Below are positions 8,177-16,294 of a stretch of 40,445 nt of DNA, one piece after another. The notes below the pieces were generated by a model, which worked only from the letters and a program-made list of their open reading frames with translations, was not told the origin of the DNA and made no database searches. This DNA is from Candidatus Amulumruptor caecigallinarius. Its GTDB lineage: Bacteria; Bacteroidota; Bacteroidia; Bacteroidales; Muribaculaceae. Position numbers and translations under genes: made by a program. The stretch is from assembly GCA_023665605.1 (NCBI GenBank), contig JAMPDP010000009.1:1-40445 (forward strand), in the 5' to 3' direction. Every line of letters starts with the position of its first letter. Positions within the stretch are counted from its first letter, which is position 1.

Positions 8177-8277
8177 CGAAAAGATATTCCCTCTATACAT
8201 CAACATCCCTGTAAACATTTGATACAACATGTTTAGAAATTGAGCCTTGTCGTGAGACACGGCTCAACTTCTTTTTT
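8177..8277 (+). ncRNA. Candidate small RNA of about 100 nt
   Basis: A complete promoter is followed about 100 bases later by a strong intrinsic terminator. The inferred transcript has a first hairpin with arms AAACAT (8213-8218) and ATGTTT (8229-8234), then the terminator stem. No open frame of useful length lies inside, and tatA has its own full promoter after the terminator, so this is not simply a tatA leader. I do not recognise an Rfam family. The 5' end is inferred from the box and may be off by a few bases. Confidence 0.55.
8240..8277 (+). terminator. Intrinsic terminator of the candidate small RNA
   Basis: The arms TTGAGCCTTGTC (8240-8251) and GACACGGCTCAA (8256-8267) pair over 12 positions with one mismatch around a GTGA loop. 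The run CTTCTTTTTT follows on the plus strand. Confidence 0.8.
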
Positions 8278-8309
8278 ACGCCTCCTGATGTCGCGCAGGA
8301 GCACCTGTT

Positions 8310-8341
8310 TTTGCAGGTACACCTCCTTTTTCTTACCTTTG
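8310..8341 (+). promoter_or_regulatory. Promoter of tatA-tatC-tsaC
   Basis: TTTG at 8310-8313 and TACCTTTG at 8334-8341 are 20 bases apart, a full Bacteroidota promoter. The box ends 19 bases before the tatA ATG, so the leader is very short. Two small palindromes, CTCCTG/CAGGAG and ACCTG/CAGGT, overlap the upstream half and could be operator sites. Confidence 0.75.
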
Positions 8342-8360
8342 TCACTGTAACCTCTTTCTT

Positions 8361-8567
8361 ATGATACCCTGCTTCTTCAATATCGGCACCGGCGAAGTGG
8401 TGCTACTCGTCATAGTCGTTCTGCTCCTCTTCGGCGGTCGCAAAATTCCCGAGCTCATGAAGGGCCTCGGCAAGGGCGTCCGCAGCTTCCGCGACGGCCT
8501 CAATGATGCCACGGCTGAGGCCGCAAGCTCTGACAAGGATGCCCCCCGACCCGGCAAGGATGCCTGA
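8361..8567 (+). CDS. tatA: Twin-arginine translocase subunit TatA/E
   Basis: The 68-residue protein has one membrane helix (about residues 10-25), the hinge FGGRKIPELMKGLGKG, and an amphipathic helix with a short charged tail, the full TatA plan. It forms the oligomeric pore through which folded twin-arginine substrates cross the inner membrane. It overlaps tatC by eight bases, and no separate TatB is present, which is usual for the phylum. Confidence 0.93.
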   Translation: MIPCFFNIGTGEVVLLVIVVLLLFGGRKIPELMKGLGKGVRSFRDGLNDATAEAASSDKDAPRPGKDA

Positions 8568-9453
8568 ACAGACCGGCTCACCCGGCTCCACGGCCCGCTC
8601 CGGCTCACCATCCCCCGCCGATTCAAACGCCGATATGCCCTTTTGGGACCACGTTGACCAGCTGCGACAACTCGCAGTGCGAATTATCTGCCTGATTGCT
8701 GTGGCCGCCGCCGGGATGTGGATGGCTCTGCCACACATCATGGACAGCGTGATTCTTGCCCCCACACACCCCGGCTTCATCACCTGGCGCGTGATGGCGC
8801 GTTTGGCTGCGCTCACCGGCGCCGTCCCGGAGTTTGCCATCGACCCGACTCACCTTTCCATCATCAACATCCGCCTCGCCTCGCAATTCTTCATCCACGC
8901 ATCCCTCAGCTTCTGGATGGCCGTGGTGGCGCTGCTTCCGGCCCTCCTCTATATGCTCTGGGGCTTCGTGGCTCCCGGCTTGCTCCCGTCCGAGAAGCGC
9001 GGGGCAGGCAGGGCGTTCACCCTCGGCAGTCTGATGTTCTACCTTGGCATCCTCACGGGCTACTTCCTTGTGTTCCCCCTCACACTGCGCTTCCTCGCCG
9101 ACTACTCGCTGAGCGACGCCATCGCCAACACGCTCTCGCTGGACTCATACATGGACAACTTCCTGACGCTCACGCTGGTGATGGGCATCATCTTTGAGCT
9201 GCCCGTAGTAGCATGGATGCTCGGACGCGCAGGGTTGATTCATCGCGGCATATTCCGCCGCTACCGTCGCCACGCCATAGTGGCTCTGATGTTGCTCGCC
9301 GCCATTATAACACCCTCCGGCGACCCGTTCACCTTGATGGCGGTCTTCCTCCCGGTCTATATGCTCTGGGAGGTCAGCGCACTGCTTGTACCCGGCAAGC
9401 GGAGCCCATCGTCCGCGGCCTGCCCCAACCCTGCCACCTCTCCGGCTTCATAA
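8560..9453 (+). CDS. tatC: Twin-arginine translocase subunit TatC
   Basis: TatC recognises the twin-arginine signal and recruits TatA. The start at 8560 overlaps the tatA stop by eight bases and has a purine-rich GGCAAGG just before it; ATGs at 8503 and 8539 would extend deeper into tatA and are less likely. The 297 residues begin with a Pro/Ser-rich stretch of about 25, then MPFWDHVDQLRQLAVRI, the family's N-terminal motif. Six membrane segments follow, with LPSEKRG in a loop and ELPVVAWMLGRAGL before the final pair. The region between the first and second membrane segments appears longer than in E. coli TatC. Confidence 0.93.
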   Translation: MPEQTGSPGSTARSGSPSPADSNADMPFWDHVDQLRQLAVRIICLIAVAAAGMWMALPHIMDSVILAPTHPGFITWRVMARLAALTGAVPEFAIDPTHLSIINIRLASQFFIHASLSFWMAVVALLPALLYMLWGFVAPGLLPSEKRGAGRAFTLGSLMFYLGILTGYFLVFPLTLRFLADYSLSDAIANTLSLDSYMDNFLTLTLVMGIIFELPVVAWMLGRAGLIHRGIFRRYRRHAIVALMLLAAIITPSGDPFTLMAVFLPVYMLWEVSALLVPGKRSPSSAACPNPATSPAS

Positions 9454-9466
9454 CAACCACTCCACA

Positions 9467-10048
9467 ATGACTCAGTTGCTGACTCTGCAAGATGACCTGA
9501 AAGCTGCCGTCGACACCCTGCGACGCGGCGGCGTGATTATCTACCCCACGGACACCATCTGGGGCATCGGCTGCGACGCCACCCGACCGGAGGCCGTGAG
9601 CCGCATCTATGAGTTGAAACGGCGCTCTGACTCAAAGGCACTGATCACGCTCATGGCTGACGACCGTATGCTCGAACGCTATGTCGACGACCCACCCGAA
9701 GTGGCTCTGCAGCTGATGGAGCTCTCGGAGAAGCCGGTGACGGTGATTTTTGACCATGCCACAGGCCTCGCCCCCAACCTGACGGCGGCCGACGGCAGTC
9801 TCGGCGTGCGAATTCCTCGTGACGACTACGCCTCGGCACTCTGTCGTATGCTCCGCCGCCCAGTGGTGAGCACCTCGGCCAACATCAGCGGCATGCCTGC
9901 CCCGGCCACGTTTGCGGCCATCGACCCCGTGCTCCTTGACGGTGCCGACTATGTGGCCTGCCACCGTCGCACCGATACCGAGGCCCACGTAGCCTCCTCT
10001 ATCATCAAGATCACTGGCAGCGGCATCTTCAAGCTTATCCGCCCCTGA
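9467..10048 (+). CDS. tsaC: TsaC/Sua5/YciO-family protein, likely threonylcarbamoyl-AMP synthase
   Basis: The family makes threonylcarbamoyl-AMP from threonine, bicarbonate and ATP for the t6A37 tRNA modification. The ATG at 9467 lies 13 bases after tatC; the longer frame from 9386 lies inside tatC and is rejected. Of the 193 residues, GGVIIYPTDTIWGIGCDA, the KRRSDSKAL segment and RPVVSTSANISGMP are the family's substrate-binding motifs. The Sua5 C-terminal domain is absent. YciO-type paralogues look alike and cannot be excluded. It is co-directional with tatAC and probably on the same transcript. Confidence 0.87.
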   Translation: MTQLLTLQDDLKAAVDTLRRGGVIIYPTDTIWGIGCDATRPEAVSRIYELKRRSDSKALITLMADDRMLERYVDDPPEVALQLMELSEKPVTVIFDHATGLAPNLTAADGSLGVRIPRDDYASALCRMLRRPVVSTSANISGMPAPATFAAIDPVLLDGADYVACHRRTDTEAHVASSIIKITGSGIFKLIRP

Positions 10049-10189
10049 CTCCTCTCCGCAACAGTCGCCTTCTTCGCTGTCATCATTTTTAACACTCTGA
10101 GGGTACCACTTTTAACAAACCCTTAGCACTCTTAACGTGTTATATCTGTGAGATTAATTTAACGTTCCGACCGTTTATTTCCTACTACT

Positions 10190-10666
10190 ATGATGACCGA
10201 TGTTGAAATCCGCCAGGCCCGTTACGACGACCTCGACACCCTGCTGCAGATGCGCATGGAGGTGCTCCATGAGGACGGGACTCTTAACTATGGCGACTGC
10301 GACGAGCTGGAAGAAGCCAGTTGGCAGTATTACGAGAGCGCATTGGCCAACGGAAGCCATATCGCTTGCTTCGCCACTGTGCAGGGCAAGATTGTAGGTT
10401 GCGGGGGTATGTGCCTCCACGACGAGATGCCCTCCGCCTCCAACCCCTCGGGCCGCTGCGCCTATCTGACCAATATCCACGTCACCCGCGAAGCCAAGGG
10501 CTACGACGTGGGACGCGACATTGTGAACTGGCTCGTAAGCGAAGCTCACCGCCGAGGTATTACCAAGGTGTACCTGGAGTCCTCGATCACAGCCCGCTAC
10601 ATGTTTCACTCAATGGGTTTTCGCGGCATGAGCGACATGATGGTGCTCTCCGCGCCCGCCGTCTGA
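10190..10666 (+). CDS. GNAT-family N-acetyltransferase
   Basis: The 158-residue protein matches a single GNAT fold: VEIRQARYDDLDTLLQMR at the start, CAYLTNIHVTREAKGYDVG around beta-4 and the acetyl-CoA loop, ITKVYLESS, then ARYMFHSMGFRGMSDMMVL at the end. The pyrophosphate loop reads KGYDVGRD where RGxGIG is usual, so the middle glycine is Asp, an atypical but known variation. The substrate is unknown. ATG at 10193 is an equally possible start. The upstream 140 bases contain only a weak TATATCTG at 10141. Confidence 0.85.
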   Translation: MMTDVEIRQARYDDLDTLLQMRMEVLHEDGTLNYGDCDELEEASWQYYESALANGSHIACFATVQGKIVGCGGMCLHDEMPSASNPSGRCAYLTNIHVTREAKGYDVGRDIVNWLVSEAHRRGITKVYLESSITARYMFHSMGFRGMSDMMVLSAPAV

Positions 10667-10765
10667 CGGCTTGACTCTCACTCCGTTAGCCACTTTTCAG
10701 TCACGGCCCGACACATTTCCCGCACAATTTTGAGGGCGGCGGCGCAGCAAGTCAGCAATTATTGA

Positions 10766-10773
10766 TATATTTG
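10766..10773 (+). promoter_or_regulatory. -7 box TATATTTG for ferritin
   Basis: This TAnnTTTG match lies 67 bases before the ferritin ATG. No -33 element is visible at normal spacing. The leader contains the short direct repeat TTCAACTTTCAACGTTCAAC. Confidence 0.55.
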
Positions 10774-10840
10774 CATGACGGCAGCCGCCGCCAACCCTCT
10801 GTATTCCAAATTCAACTTTCAACGTTCAACTTACACAGAT

Positions 10841-11362
10841 ATGATCAGTCCTAAACTTCATGATGCTTTCATTCAGCAGATTAACGCTGAGATGTGGTCT
10901 GCCTACCTCTACCTCGCCATGAGCCTCGATGCCGAAGCCAAGGGGCACAAGGGCGTGGCCAACTGGTTTTTCATCCAGTTCCGCGAGGAGCAGGATCACG
11001 CACGCATCTTTATGAACTACCTCAACTCACGCGACGCCAAGGTTACTCTCCTCCCCATCGAGGGCGTGCCTGCCGAGTGGCCCTCCATCCAGGCCATGTT
11101 CGAGCAGACTCTTGAGCACGAGCGCAAGGTGACGGCCATGATCAACAATCTCGCTGCCATCGCCACTGCCGATGCCGACTTCGCGTCAATCAACCGCCTC
11201 ACATGGTTCATTGACGAGCAGGTGGAGGAGGAAGACACCGCACGCTCCATGATTCAGGCCTTTGCTTCAGTGGAGGGCAACAAGTACGGTCTCTATCAGC
11301 TCGACAAGGAGCTGGAGACCCGCACTTACTCCACCCCCTCGCCCCTGGCCACTGCTGAGTGA
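10841..11362 (+). CDS. ftnA: Ferritin (non-haem, FtnA type)
   Basis: Ferritin oxidises Fe(II) and stores it in a 24-subunit shell. The start MISPKLHDAFIQQINAEMWS gives 173 residues, a standard length; the longer frame to 10775 lies in the leader and is not convincing. The ferroxidase ligands can be followed in QINAEMWSAYLYLAM, FREEQDHARIF, TLEHERKVT and FIDEQVEEE, so the site looks intact. This contrasts with the bacterioferritin-like protein at 25622. It ends at a strong hairpin shared with the convergent mlaF. Confidence 0.95.
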   Translation: MISPKLHDAFIQQINAEMWSAYLYLAMSLDAEAKGHKGVANWFFIQFREEQDHARIFMNYLNSRDAKVTLLPIEGVPAEWPSIQAMFEQTLEHERKVTAMINNLAAIATADADFASINRLTWFIDEQVEEEDTARSMIQAFASVEGNKYGLYQLDKELETRTYSTPSPLATAE

Positions 11363-11398
11363 CCACCGCTGAGCCAACGCTCTGACAAGCATATTAAG

Positions 11399-11433
11399 CC
11401 CCGGATGCCATCTCGCTCGGCATCCGGGGTTTT
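11399..11433 (+). terminator. Terminator between ferritin and mlaF
   Basis: The arms CCCCGGATGCC (11399-11409) and GGCATCCGGGG (11419-11429) are perfectly complementary over 11 bases and followed by TTTT. It terminates ferritin and may block readthrough from mlaF. The stem is the same module that recurs in the family A repeats. Confidence 0.85.
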
Positions 11434-11458
11434 ATGCTGTCATCATGCCCGGTGTGCT

Positions 11459-12238
11459 TCAGCCCTTCTCCCGGTGTGCGTGTGTGGCTACATACTGCCG
11501 CACCTCCTTGAACAGGTCCGTGGCAAACACAAAGTCTATCAGAGCCTCATTCGTCGCCGTATAAATCTGAGTCTTGTCACCCACCCACTCGCGGTAGCCG
11601 CCCTTCAGGTAGATGATGTTCTCGCCGATGCCAAGCACCGAGTTCATGTCGTGCGTGTTGATCACCGTCGTGATGTTATACTCATGCGTGATGTCGCTGA
11701 GCAGCTCATCTATCACTATCGACGTGTGAGGGTCAAGTCCCGAATTAGGCTCGTCGCAAAACAGATACTTCGGATTCATGGCTATGGCTCTTGCTATGGC
11801 CACTCGCTTCTGCATGCCACCCGAAATCTCCGACGGGTACTTTGCGTCTGCGCCCTTGAGGTTTACCCTCTCAAGGCAGAACAGCGCGCGCTCCCTCCGC
11901 TCATCATAGCTCATGTCGGTGAACATCATCAGCGGAAACATCACGTTGCCAAGCACCGTCTCTGAGTCAAACAGCGCCGACCCCTGAAAGAGCATACCTA
12001 TCTCCTTGCGCAGTTCCTTCACCTGCTTCTGGTCCATCTTCAGCAGGTCGCGCCCGTCATAGAGTATCTCCCCCTTCTCCGGGCGCAGCAGGCCCACAAG
12101 CGACTTCATCAGCACCGTCTTGCCGGAGCCGCTCTGCCCTATGATCAGATTAGTCTTCCCGGCGTAGAACGTCGCGTCTATGCCGTGGAGTATCGTCTTG
12201 CCGTCAAACGACTTGGTGACATCCTTTACTTCTATCAT
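11459..12238 (-). CDS. mlaF: MlaF-like ABC transporter ATPase
   Basis: The 259-residue ATPase of the Mla/MCE phospholipid transport system keeps outer-membrane lipid asymmetry with MlaE and an MCE protein. Walker A is GQSGSGKT (34-41), the signature is SEISGGMQKR (136-145), Walker B is YLFCDEP (158-164), and the His switch is in NTHDM. The SGGMQKRVAIARAI form is typical of MlaF rather than importers. It lies 38 bases after mlaE. No mlaD/MCE gene follows in the window, since the next gene is convergent ferritin. Confidence 0.92.
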   Translation of the reverse strand: MIEVKDVTKSFDGKTILHGIDATFYAGKTNLIIGQSGSGKTVLMKSLVGLLRPEKGEILYDGRDLLKMDQKQVKELRKEIGMLFQGSALFDSETVLGNVMFPLMMFTDMSYDERRERALFCLERVNLKGADAKYPSEISGGMQKRVAIARAIAMNPKYLFCDEPNSGLDPHTSIVIDELLSDITHEYNITTVINTHDMNSVLGIGENIIYLKGGYREWVGDKTQIYTATNEALIDFVFATDLFKEVRQYVATHAHREKG

Positions 12239-12276
12239 ATCTCTCTGTGATGTGACTCTCTGTGGATTAGGTTTGC

Positions 12277-13026
12277 TTACTGAAGCATCAGCTTCGTCAG
12301 CAGCACGTCAAGGAACAGGATTACTACCGATGACGTCACCACCGCGTTGGTGCTGGCTTTGCCCACCTCAAGGGCGCCGCCCTTCACGTAGTAGCCGCAG
12401 TAAGCAGCCACCGAAGTGATCACCACCGAGAAGAAAAGCGACTTGATCAGGCCATACCACACATACCACTCATTGAACTGCGTCTGGATGCCGTAGATAT
12501 ATTTCGATACCGAGATGATGCCCGTCACGGCAGCTATCAGATAGCCGCCAAGCATCGTCGTGAAGATGCAGAACACCACCAGCACAGGCATAAACACCAG
12601 GAAGCCAACCACCTTCGGGAGTACCAGAAAGTTAGCCGAGTTCACACCCATGATGTCAAGGGCGTCAATCTGCTCGGTCACCCGCATTGTGCCTATCTCC
12701 GAGGCGATGTTCGATCCCACCTTGCCCGCAAGTATCAGGCACAGGATGGAGTTGCTGAACTCAAGGAGCACAATCTCCCTCGTGGCCAGACCCGTAGAGT
12801 AGCTCGGCACAAGCGGCGACGAGAAGTTGAGCTGCATCTGGATAGTGATCACCGCACCGATAAACAGTGCTATGATAATAACCAGCGGTATAGAGTCCAC
12901 GCCGAGCTTGTTAATCTCAAACACCGTGCGGCTCAGAAACACACGCCACTTGTCAGGCACCGACAGCACCCGTCGCATAAACAGGCAGTAATGCCCGAAG
13001 TTGGATATGGATTTCGTCAGAAACAT
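12277..13026 (-). CDS. mlaE: MlaE-like permease of the phospholipid transport system
   Basis: The 249-residue membrane protein belongs to the MlaE/YrbE permease family. An amphipathic N-terminus precedes about five membrane helices. Family features visible are IPLVIIIALFIGAVITIQ, SEIGTMRVTEQIDALDIMGV (the coupling region that docks MlaF) and LPKVVGFLVFMPVLVVF. It is the first gene of a two-gene minus-strand unit with mlaF, about 137 bases after a -7 box at 13170-13163. Confidence 0.93.
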   Translation of the reverse strand: MFLTKSISNFGHYCLFMRRVLSVPDKWRVFLSRTVFEINKLGVDSIPLVIIIALFIGAVITIQMQLNFSSPLVPSYSTGLATREIVLLEFSNSILCLILAGKVGSNIASEIGTMRVTEQIDALDIMGVNSANFLVLPKVVGFLVFMPVLVVFCIFTTMLGGYLIAAVTGIISVSKYIYGIQTQFNEWYVWYGLIKSLFFSVVITSVAAYCGYYVKGGALEVGKASTNAVVTSSVVILFLDVLLTKLMLQ

Positions 13027-13162
13027 CTCTCAATTCTCAGTCAATTCTCAGAAGGAATTTATACTTCTCGATGAAACGGAAGCCGGAGCAAAAGGGCACA
13101 ATGCACCCCGCCCCAACTAACATATAATGCCGGAACCAACCCGAAAGTTGCCCCCGCCGCCA

Positions 13163-13170
13163 CAAAGTTA
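13163..13170 (-). promoter_or_regulatory. -7 box TAACTTTG, likely for mlaE-mlaF
   Basis: The minus-strand TAACTTTG matches TAnnTTTG and would give a leader of about 130 bases before the mlaE ATG at 13026. No proper -33 box was found, so the call is moderate. Confidence 0.45.
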
Positions 13171-13262
13171 CAAATAAATTACCAACTACCCCTCACCGCA
13201 AGCGTCATTCATACACGTAAGGTATCCATAGCAACTCGCATATAAATTCGCATATCAACGTA

Positions 13263-13898
13263 TCAATATGAGGGAACGTTGCAGCGCGAGCACTTGTCAT
13301 GGAAGTGACTGTTGTAGCGACCGCAGTAGGGACACTCTTGGTTGGGGCTGTTGTAATACGCCACCCAGTTCGACCGTGAGCCTCCCGAGTTAGGAGTCTT
13401 ACTCACGCCCGTGCCTCCACATGACGAGCACGTGCCGGAGTCACGGCTGCTGCGACTCGCGCGCGACGACCCGCGCTTCGATGCGGCCTGCGCGCTAGCC
13501 CAGCCTGACGCATAACGCCCGCCATCCTCACCGGCGCAGGTGTAGGTGTTGATGATGTTCATGCTCATGTTGCCCATCGTGGAGGTAGTATGCTCCTCAA
13601 TGCGCTGGAGGTCGGAGGATATCAGCAGGGCATCGAGATGCAGGGCCGGTGTGCCGGCAAACCCCGACGGCATATAGGTCGTCGACCCGTCATAGTTGCG
13701 CTGCGTGGCATAGAGCTTCCCGTACATAGGGTGGATCACATATCCGTCGCCTATGGTCAGAGCCATTACAGCACCGCCGCCCAAGCTGGAGCCGGTCTGC
13801 GGGCAGTAGGAACTGATCTGCCCGTAGCTGAACGTCCGGTCAGCACTGACATTCAGCGCAAACACCACCATAAGAGCCAATAGCAAAATCTTCTTCAT
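13263..13898 (-). CDS. Secreted protein with C-terminal zinc-ribbon-like cysteines
   Basis: The 211-residue product starts MKKILLLALMVVFALNVSA, a clear signal peptide; a TTG one codon upstream is ignored. The middle (about residues 25-120) has no recognised domain. After a Ser/Arg-rich linker the C-terminus carries CSSCGGTG, resembling one DnaJ-type CxxCxGxG unit, and CPYCGRYNSHFHDKCSRC, a zinc-ribbon-like set of Cys/His pairs. Such proteins recur in Bacteroidales but I know no function. The cysteines could bind zinc or be oxidised in the periplasm. The gene stands alone with its own -7 box at 13954-13947. Confidence 0.75.
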   Translation of the reverse strand: MKKILLLALMVVFALNVSADRTFSYGQISSYCPQTGSSLGGGAVMALTIGDGYVIHPMYGKLYATQRNYDGSTTYMPSGFAGTPALHLDALLISSDLQRIEEHTTSTMGNMSMNIINTYTCAGEDGGRYASGWASAQAASKRGSSRASRSSRDSGTCSSCGGTGVSKTPNSGGSRSNWVAYYNSPNQECPYCGRYNSHFHDKCSRCNVPSY

Positions 13899-13946
13899 CA
13901 AATAAATGTATTAGAGTCGGTTTTCAAAAAATCAGCATTTCTATCG

Positions 13947-13954
13947 CAAATATA
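13947..13954 (-). promoter_or_regulatory. -7 box TATATTTG for the zinc-ribbon protein gene
   Basis: The minus-strand TATATTTG lies 48 bases before the ATG at 13898, downstream of an A-rich run. It matches TAnnTTTG, but no -33 box is clear. Confidence 0.55.
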
Positions 13955-14040
13955 CAATTTTTTTTGCCTTCCCATCCTCCTTATATACTAATGTGCCGCT
14001 TTTATCACGCAGGCCGGTTTTGCAAGAGGGATGGACGGGG

Positions 14041-16266
14041 TCAGAGGCGGTAGAGGAGGGCGCGGCGCAGGAGGGCGGTGTTTAGGGTGCGGTGGCCGTT
14101 GAGGGTGGCGGGGGCGCGGTAGACTATGCTGATGCGGTTGGGGCCACGGCGAAGCTTGAGGGTCACGAAGTTGCTCAGCGAGGTGGCGGTCCAGTCATCG
14201 CGCTTCACGGGGGGCATCACCAGGGTGCCGCACACGCTGTCAGCCACCTCCACAAGGCGGATGGCGCAGAGGTCGCCGGCTGTGAGCGGGTCGCCGTAGC
14301 CGTTGGCATACTCCACCTGCATGATATAGTTACCCTCGGCCGGGGCATCGAAGGTGAAGGTCATGCGGCGGCGCAGGCTCTCTGTGGTCTCGACGAAGTG
14401 ACGGGCCACGCGGCGGTCGGCTATCAGGTCGGTGCCGGTATATGCCAGGGAGTCGGCAGGCACTTCGGTGAAATAGCCCGGAGGCATGAAGAAAGCCGGC
14501 TGCGAGGCAAATCCGATATACTCCTCGCCGCGCACGGGCTGTACGCTCAGTGCAGTGAAACCGGTGGGCTCCATCATGGTATAGTGGCGGGTGAAGACCT
14601 GCTCCTCCATGGTGCCGTTGAGGTACACCTGATAGGCGTCGCCATCCACGTACGGGTCGAATGACATACGGAGCCTGTTCTCCTTGACAAGCGCGGGGGT
14701 GGGGGGCAACGGAGCCACCGAGCGACGGTTGACGCGGAACTCGGCAGGGGTGTTGTTGGCCATGAGAATCTCTATGTGATGACGGCCTCGCAGTGTGGCC
14801 GGCACACCATGAGCGGCTTGGTCCACACTGTCTACCTTGAAGGAGATTATCATGGAGCCGCTACCCTTGACGTCGATGTCAAGCAGGGCATCGCGCCAGC
14901 GCAGCCCTGACACAGACCGCCGGTTGTCGGGCGTGGGGGCCACGAGGGGGCGGAAGGTGATGCTGTCGGTGGTCATGCGCATACCCAGCAACCCATGATA
15001 GACGGCAGCCACAGCTGCGGCGGCGCTCAGCGGGTCATGCCGCGAGCGGGTCAGCGAGGCGGGAACGTCGCCGGGGTCGATGGTGTAGGCGGGGAAGTTG
15101 CCGAGGTTCATGGCTGCGGAACGCACCAGGGCATAGAGACTGCAATAGAGCATATCCACGTCGGCGGCTTGCGATGACGCCACGGCCCAGTAGCCCCACA
15201 CAGCCGGTACGAGCGAGTAAGAGGGGGGTATGGCTGTCGAATCGGCCAACTGAGGATAGAGGGCCGACACACCGAGGGGTGTCACCGCCGTGCGCTCAAG
15301 CACACTGCGGCGCATCTCCGGGGTAGCGATGCCGTAGACCATGGCGAGCCCCTGAGCAAGGTTATCCTGCAAGGTTGACACCAAGGGGTAAGGCTGCGAG
15401 TAGAGGCACTGTCCGTAGACACCCATGTTGGGAATCCACAGGGCGGTGTTGATGTTCTCGCGGAGCTTCGCAGCGCGGGTACGCCAACGCTCAGGACTAT
15501 CTTTCAGCCCCAACTGCTCAGCCATTAGAGCCGCCACGGAGTATGCACGGTAAACCATGGCGTTAGTGCCGAGCGATGCGGAAACGGCGATGTCAGCCCC
15601 GGTCATCCACGTCGGGTATGGGGGGAGGTCGCCGGGCACCACGCCGGGCGTCATACCACCCGCCAATCCTGACTGCGGGTTGAACACCACTGACTCATAA
15701 TGCTCCAAAGTAGCCTTCACCACCGGGTAGGCCTCTTCGAGCCACCACCGGTTGCCGGAGGCAAGATATACCTGCCATGCCGCCGAGGCCCAGGCGATGG
15801 CATCGGTCTCCACCGGCCAACCTCCGTAGAGGCCGCTCCCCTGACGCACGCGCCCGTCACTGACACACTCCCGCAACAGCTCCATGGAGCGGTCAGGGTC
15901 AAGCCACGCAAGAGCCAGCTCCACCGTCATGGCCGCACGCACCGTGGAGATGCGCTGCGGGAACGTTTCGAGGTCGGCCAACGACATATGCACCACTGCG
16001 TCGGCCAACGGTGAACCGCTGCTGTACAGAGGCTTATCCTTGACCTCCGGGAGTGAGAGCCGGCGGATGGTGTCACCCTGCGGGAAGGTGCTTATCAGCT
16101 CGCGCGGCGAGAGTGCACGCGCCACGCACATCCCCTCCACCACACTGTCGGGGTACACCGTGAATCGGTCACTCACAAAGGTGGCATCGGCCTTGTCAGG
16201 CACACGGTTACAGGCGGCTAATGTGATGGCGGCAGCGCAAAGCGCACTCAGGGACAGGGCTCTCAT
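14041..16266 (-). CDS. Lipoprotein, predicted six-hairpin glycosidase-like enzyme
   Basis: The 741-residue protein begins MRALSLSALCAAAITLAACN, a lipoprotein signal with lipobox LAAC, so it is probably anchored in the outer membrane. The segment from about 90 to 430 looks like an (alpha/alpha)6 toroid of the kind in GH78, GH63 and similar enzymes: repeated hairpins, GLYGGWPVETDAIAWASAAWQVYLAS, and acidic residues near WMTGADIAVSA. The rest (about 440-741) is beta-rich and may hold carbohydrate-binding sandwiches. I cannot name the family or substrate, and catalytic acids are not certain. It starts 28 bases after the muramidase fusion and has its own -7 box inside that gene's end. Confidence 0.6.
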   Translation of the reverse strand: MRALSLSALCAAAITLAACNRVPDKADATFVSDRFTVYPDSVVEGMCVARALSPRELISTFPQGDTIRRLSLPEVKDKPLYSSGSPLADAVVHMSLADLETFPQRISTVRAAMTVELALAWLDPDRSMELLRECVSDGRVRQGSGLYGGWPVETDAIAWASAAWQVYLASGNRWWLEEAYPVVKATLEHYESVVFNPQSGLAGGMTPGVVPGDLPPYPTWMTGADIAVSASLGTNAMVYRAYSVAALMAEQLGLKDSPERWRTRAAKLRENINTALWIPNMGVYGQCLYSQPYPLVSTLQDNLAQGLAMVYGIATPEMRRSVLERTAVTPLGVSALYPQLADSTAIPPSYSLVPAVWGYWAVASSQAADVDMLYCSLYALVRSAAMNLGNFPAYTIDPGDVPASLTRSRHDPLSAAAAVAAVYHGLLGMRMTTDSITFRPLVAPTPDNRRSVSGLRWRDALLDIDVKGSGSMIISFKVDSVDQAAHGVPATLRGRHHIEILMANNTPAEFRVNRRSVAPLPPTPALVKENRLRMSFDPYVDGDAYQVYLNGTMEEQVFTRHYTMMEPTGFTALSVQPVRGEEYIGFASQPAFFMPPGYFTEVPADSLAYTGTDLIADRRVARHFVETTESLRRRMTFTFDAPAEGNYIMQVEYANGYGDPLTAGDLCAIRLVEVADSVCGTLVMPPVKRDDWTATSLSNFVTLKLRRGPNRISIVYRAPATLNGHRTLNTALLRRALLYRL

Positions 16267-16294
16267 AAAAAACGCTCGATGTTGATAAATCTAA

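Noticed and set aside
8503-8559. Upstream ATGs extending tatC into tatA
   Set aside because: The added residues are low-complexity and lie in the tatA frame's coding region; the ATG at 8560 gives the usual short overlap and a purine-rich site.
9386-9466. N-terminal extension of the TsaC-like protein
   Set aside because: It lies inside the end of tatC and has no family similarity; the ATG at 9467 precedes the conserved start.
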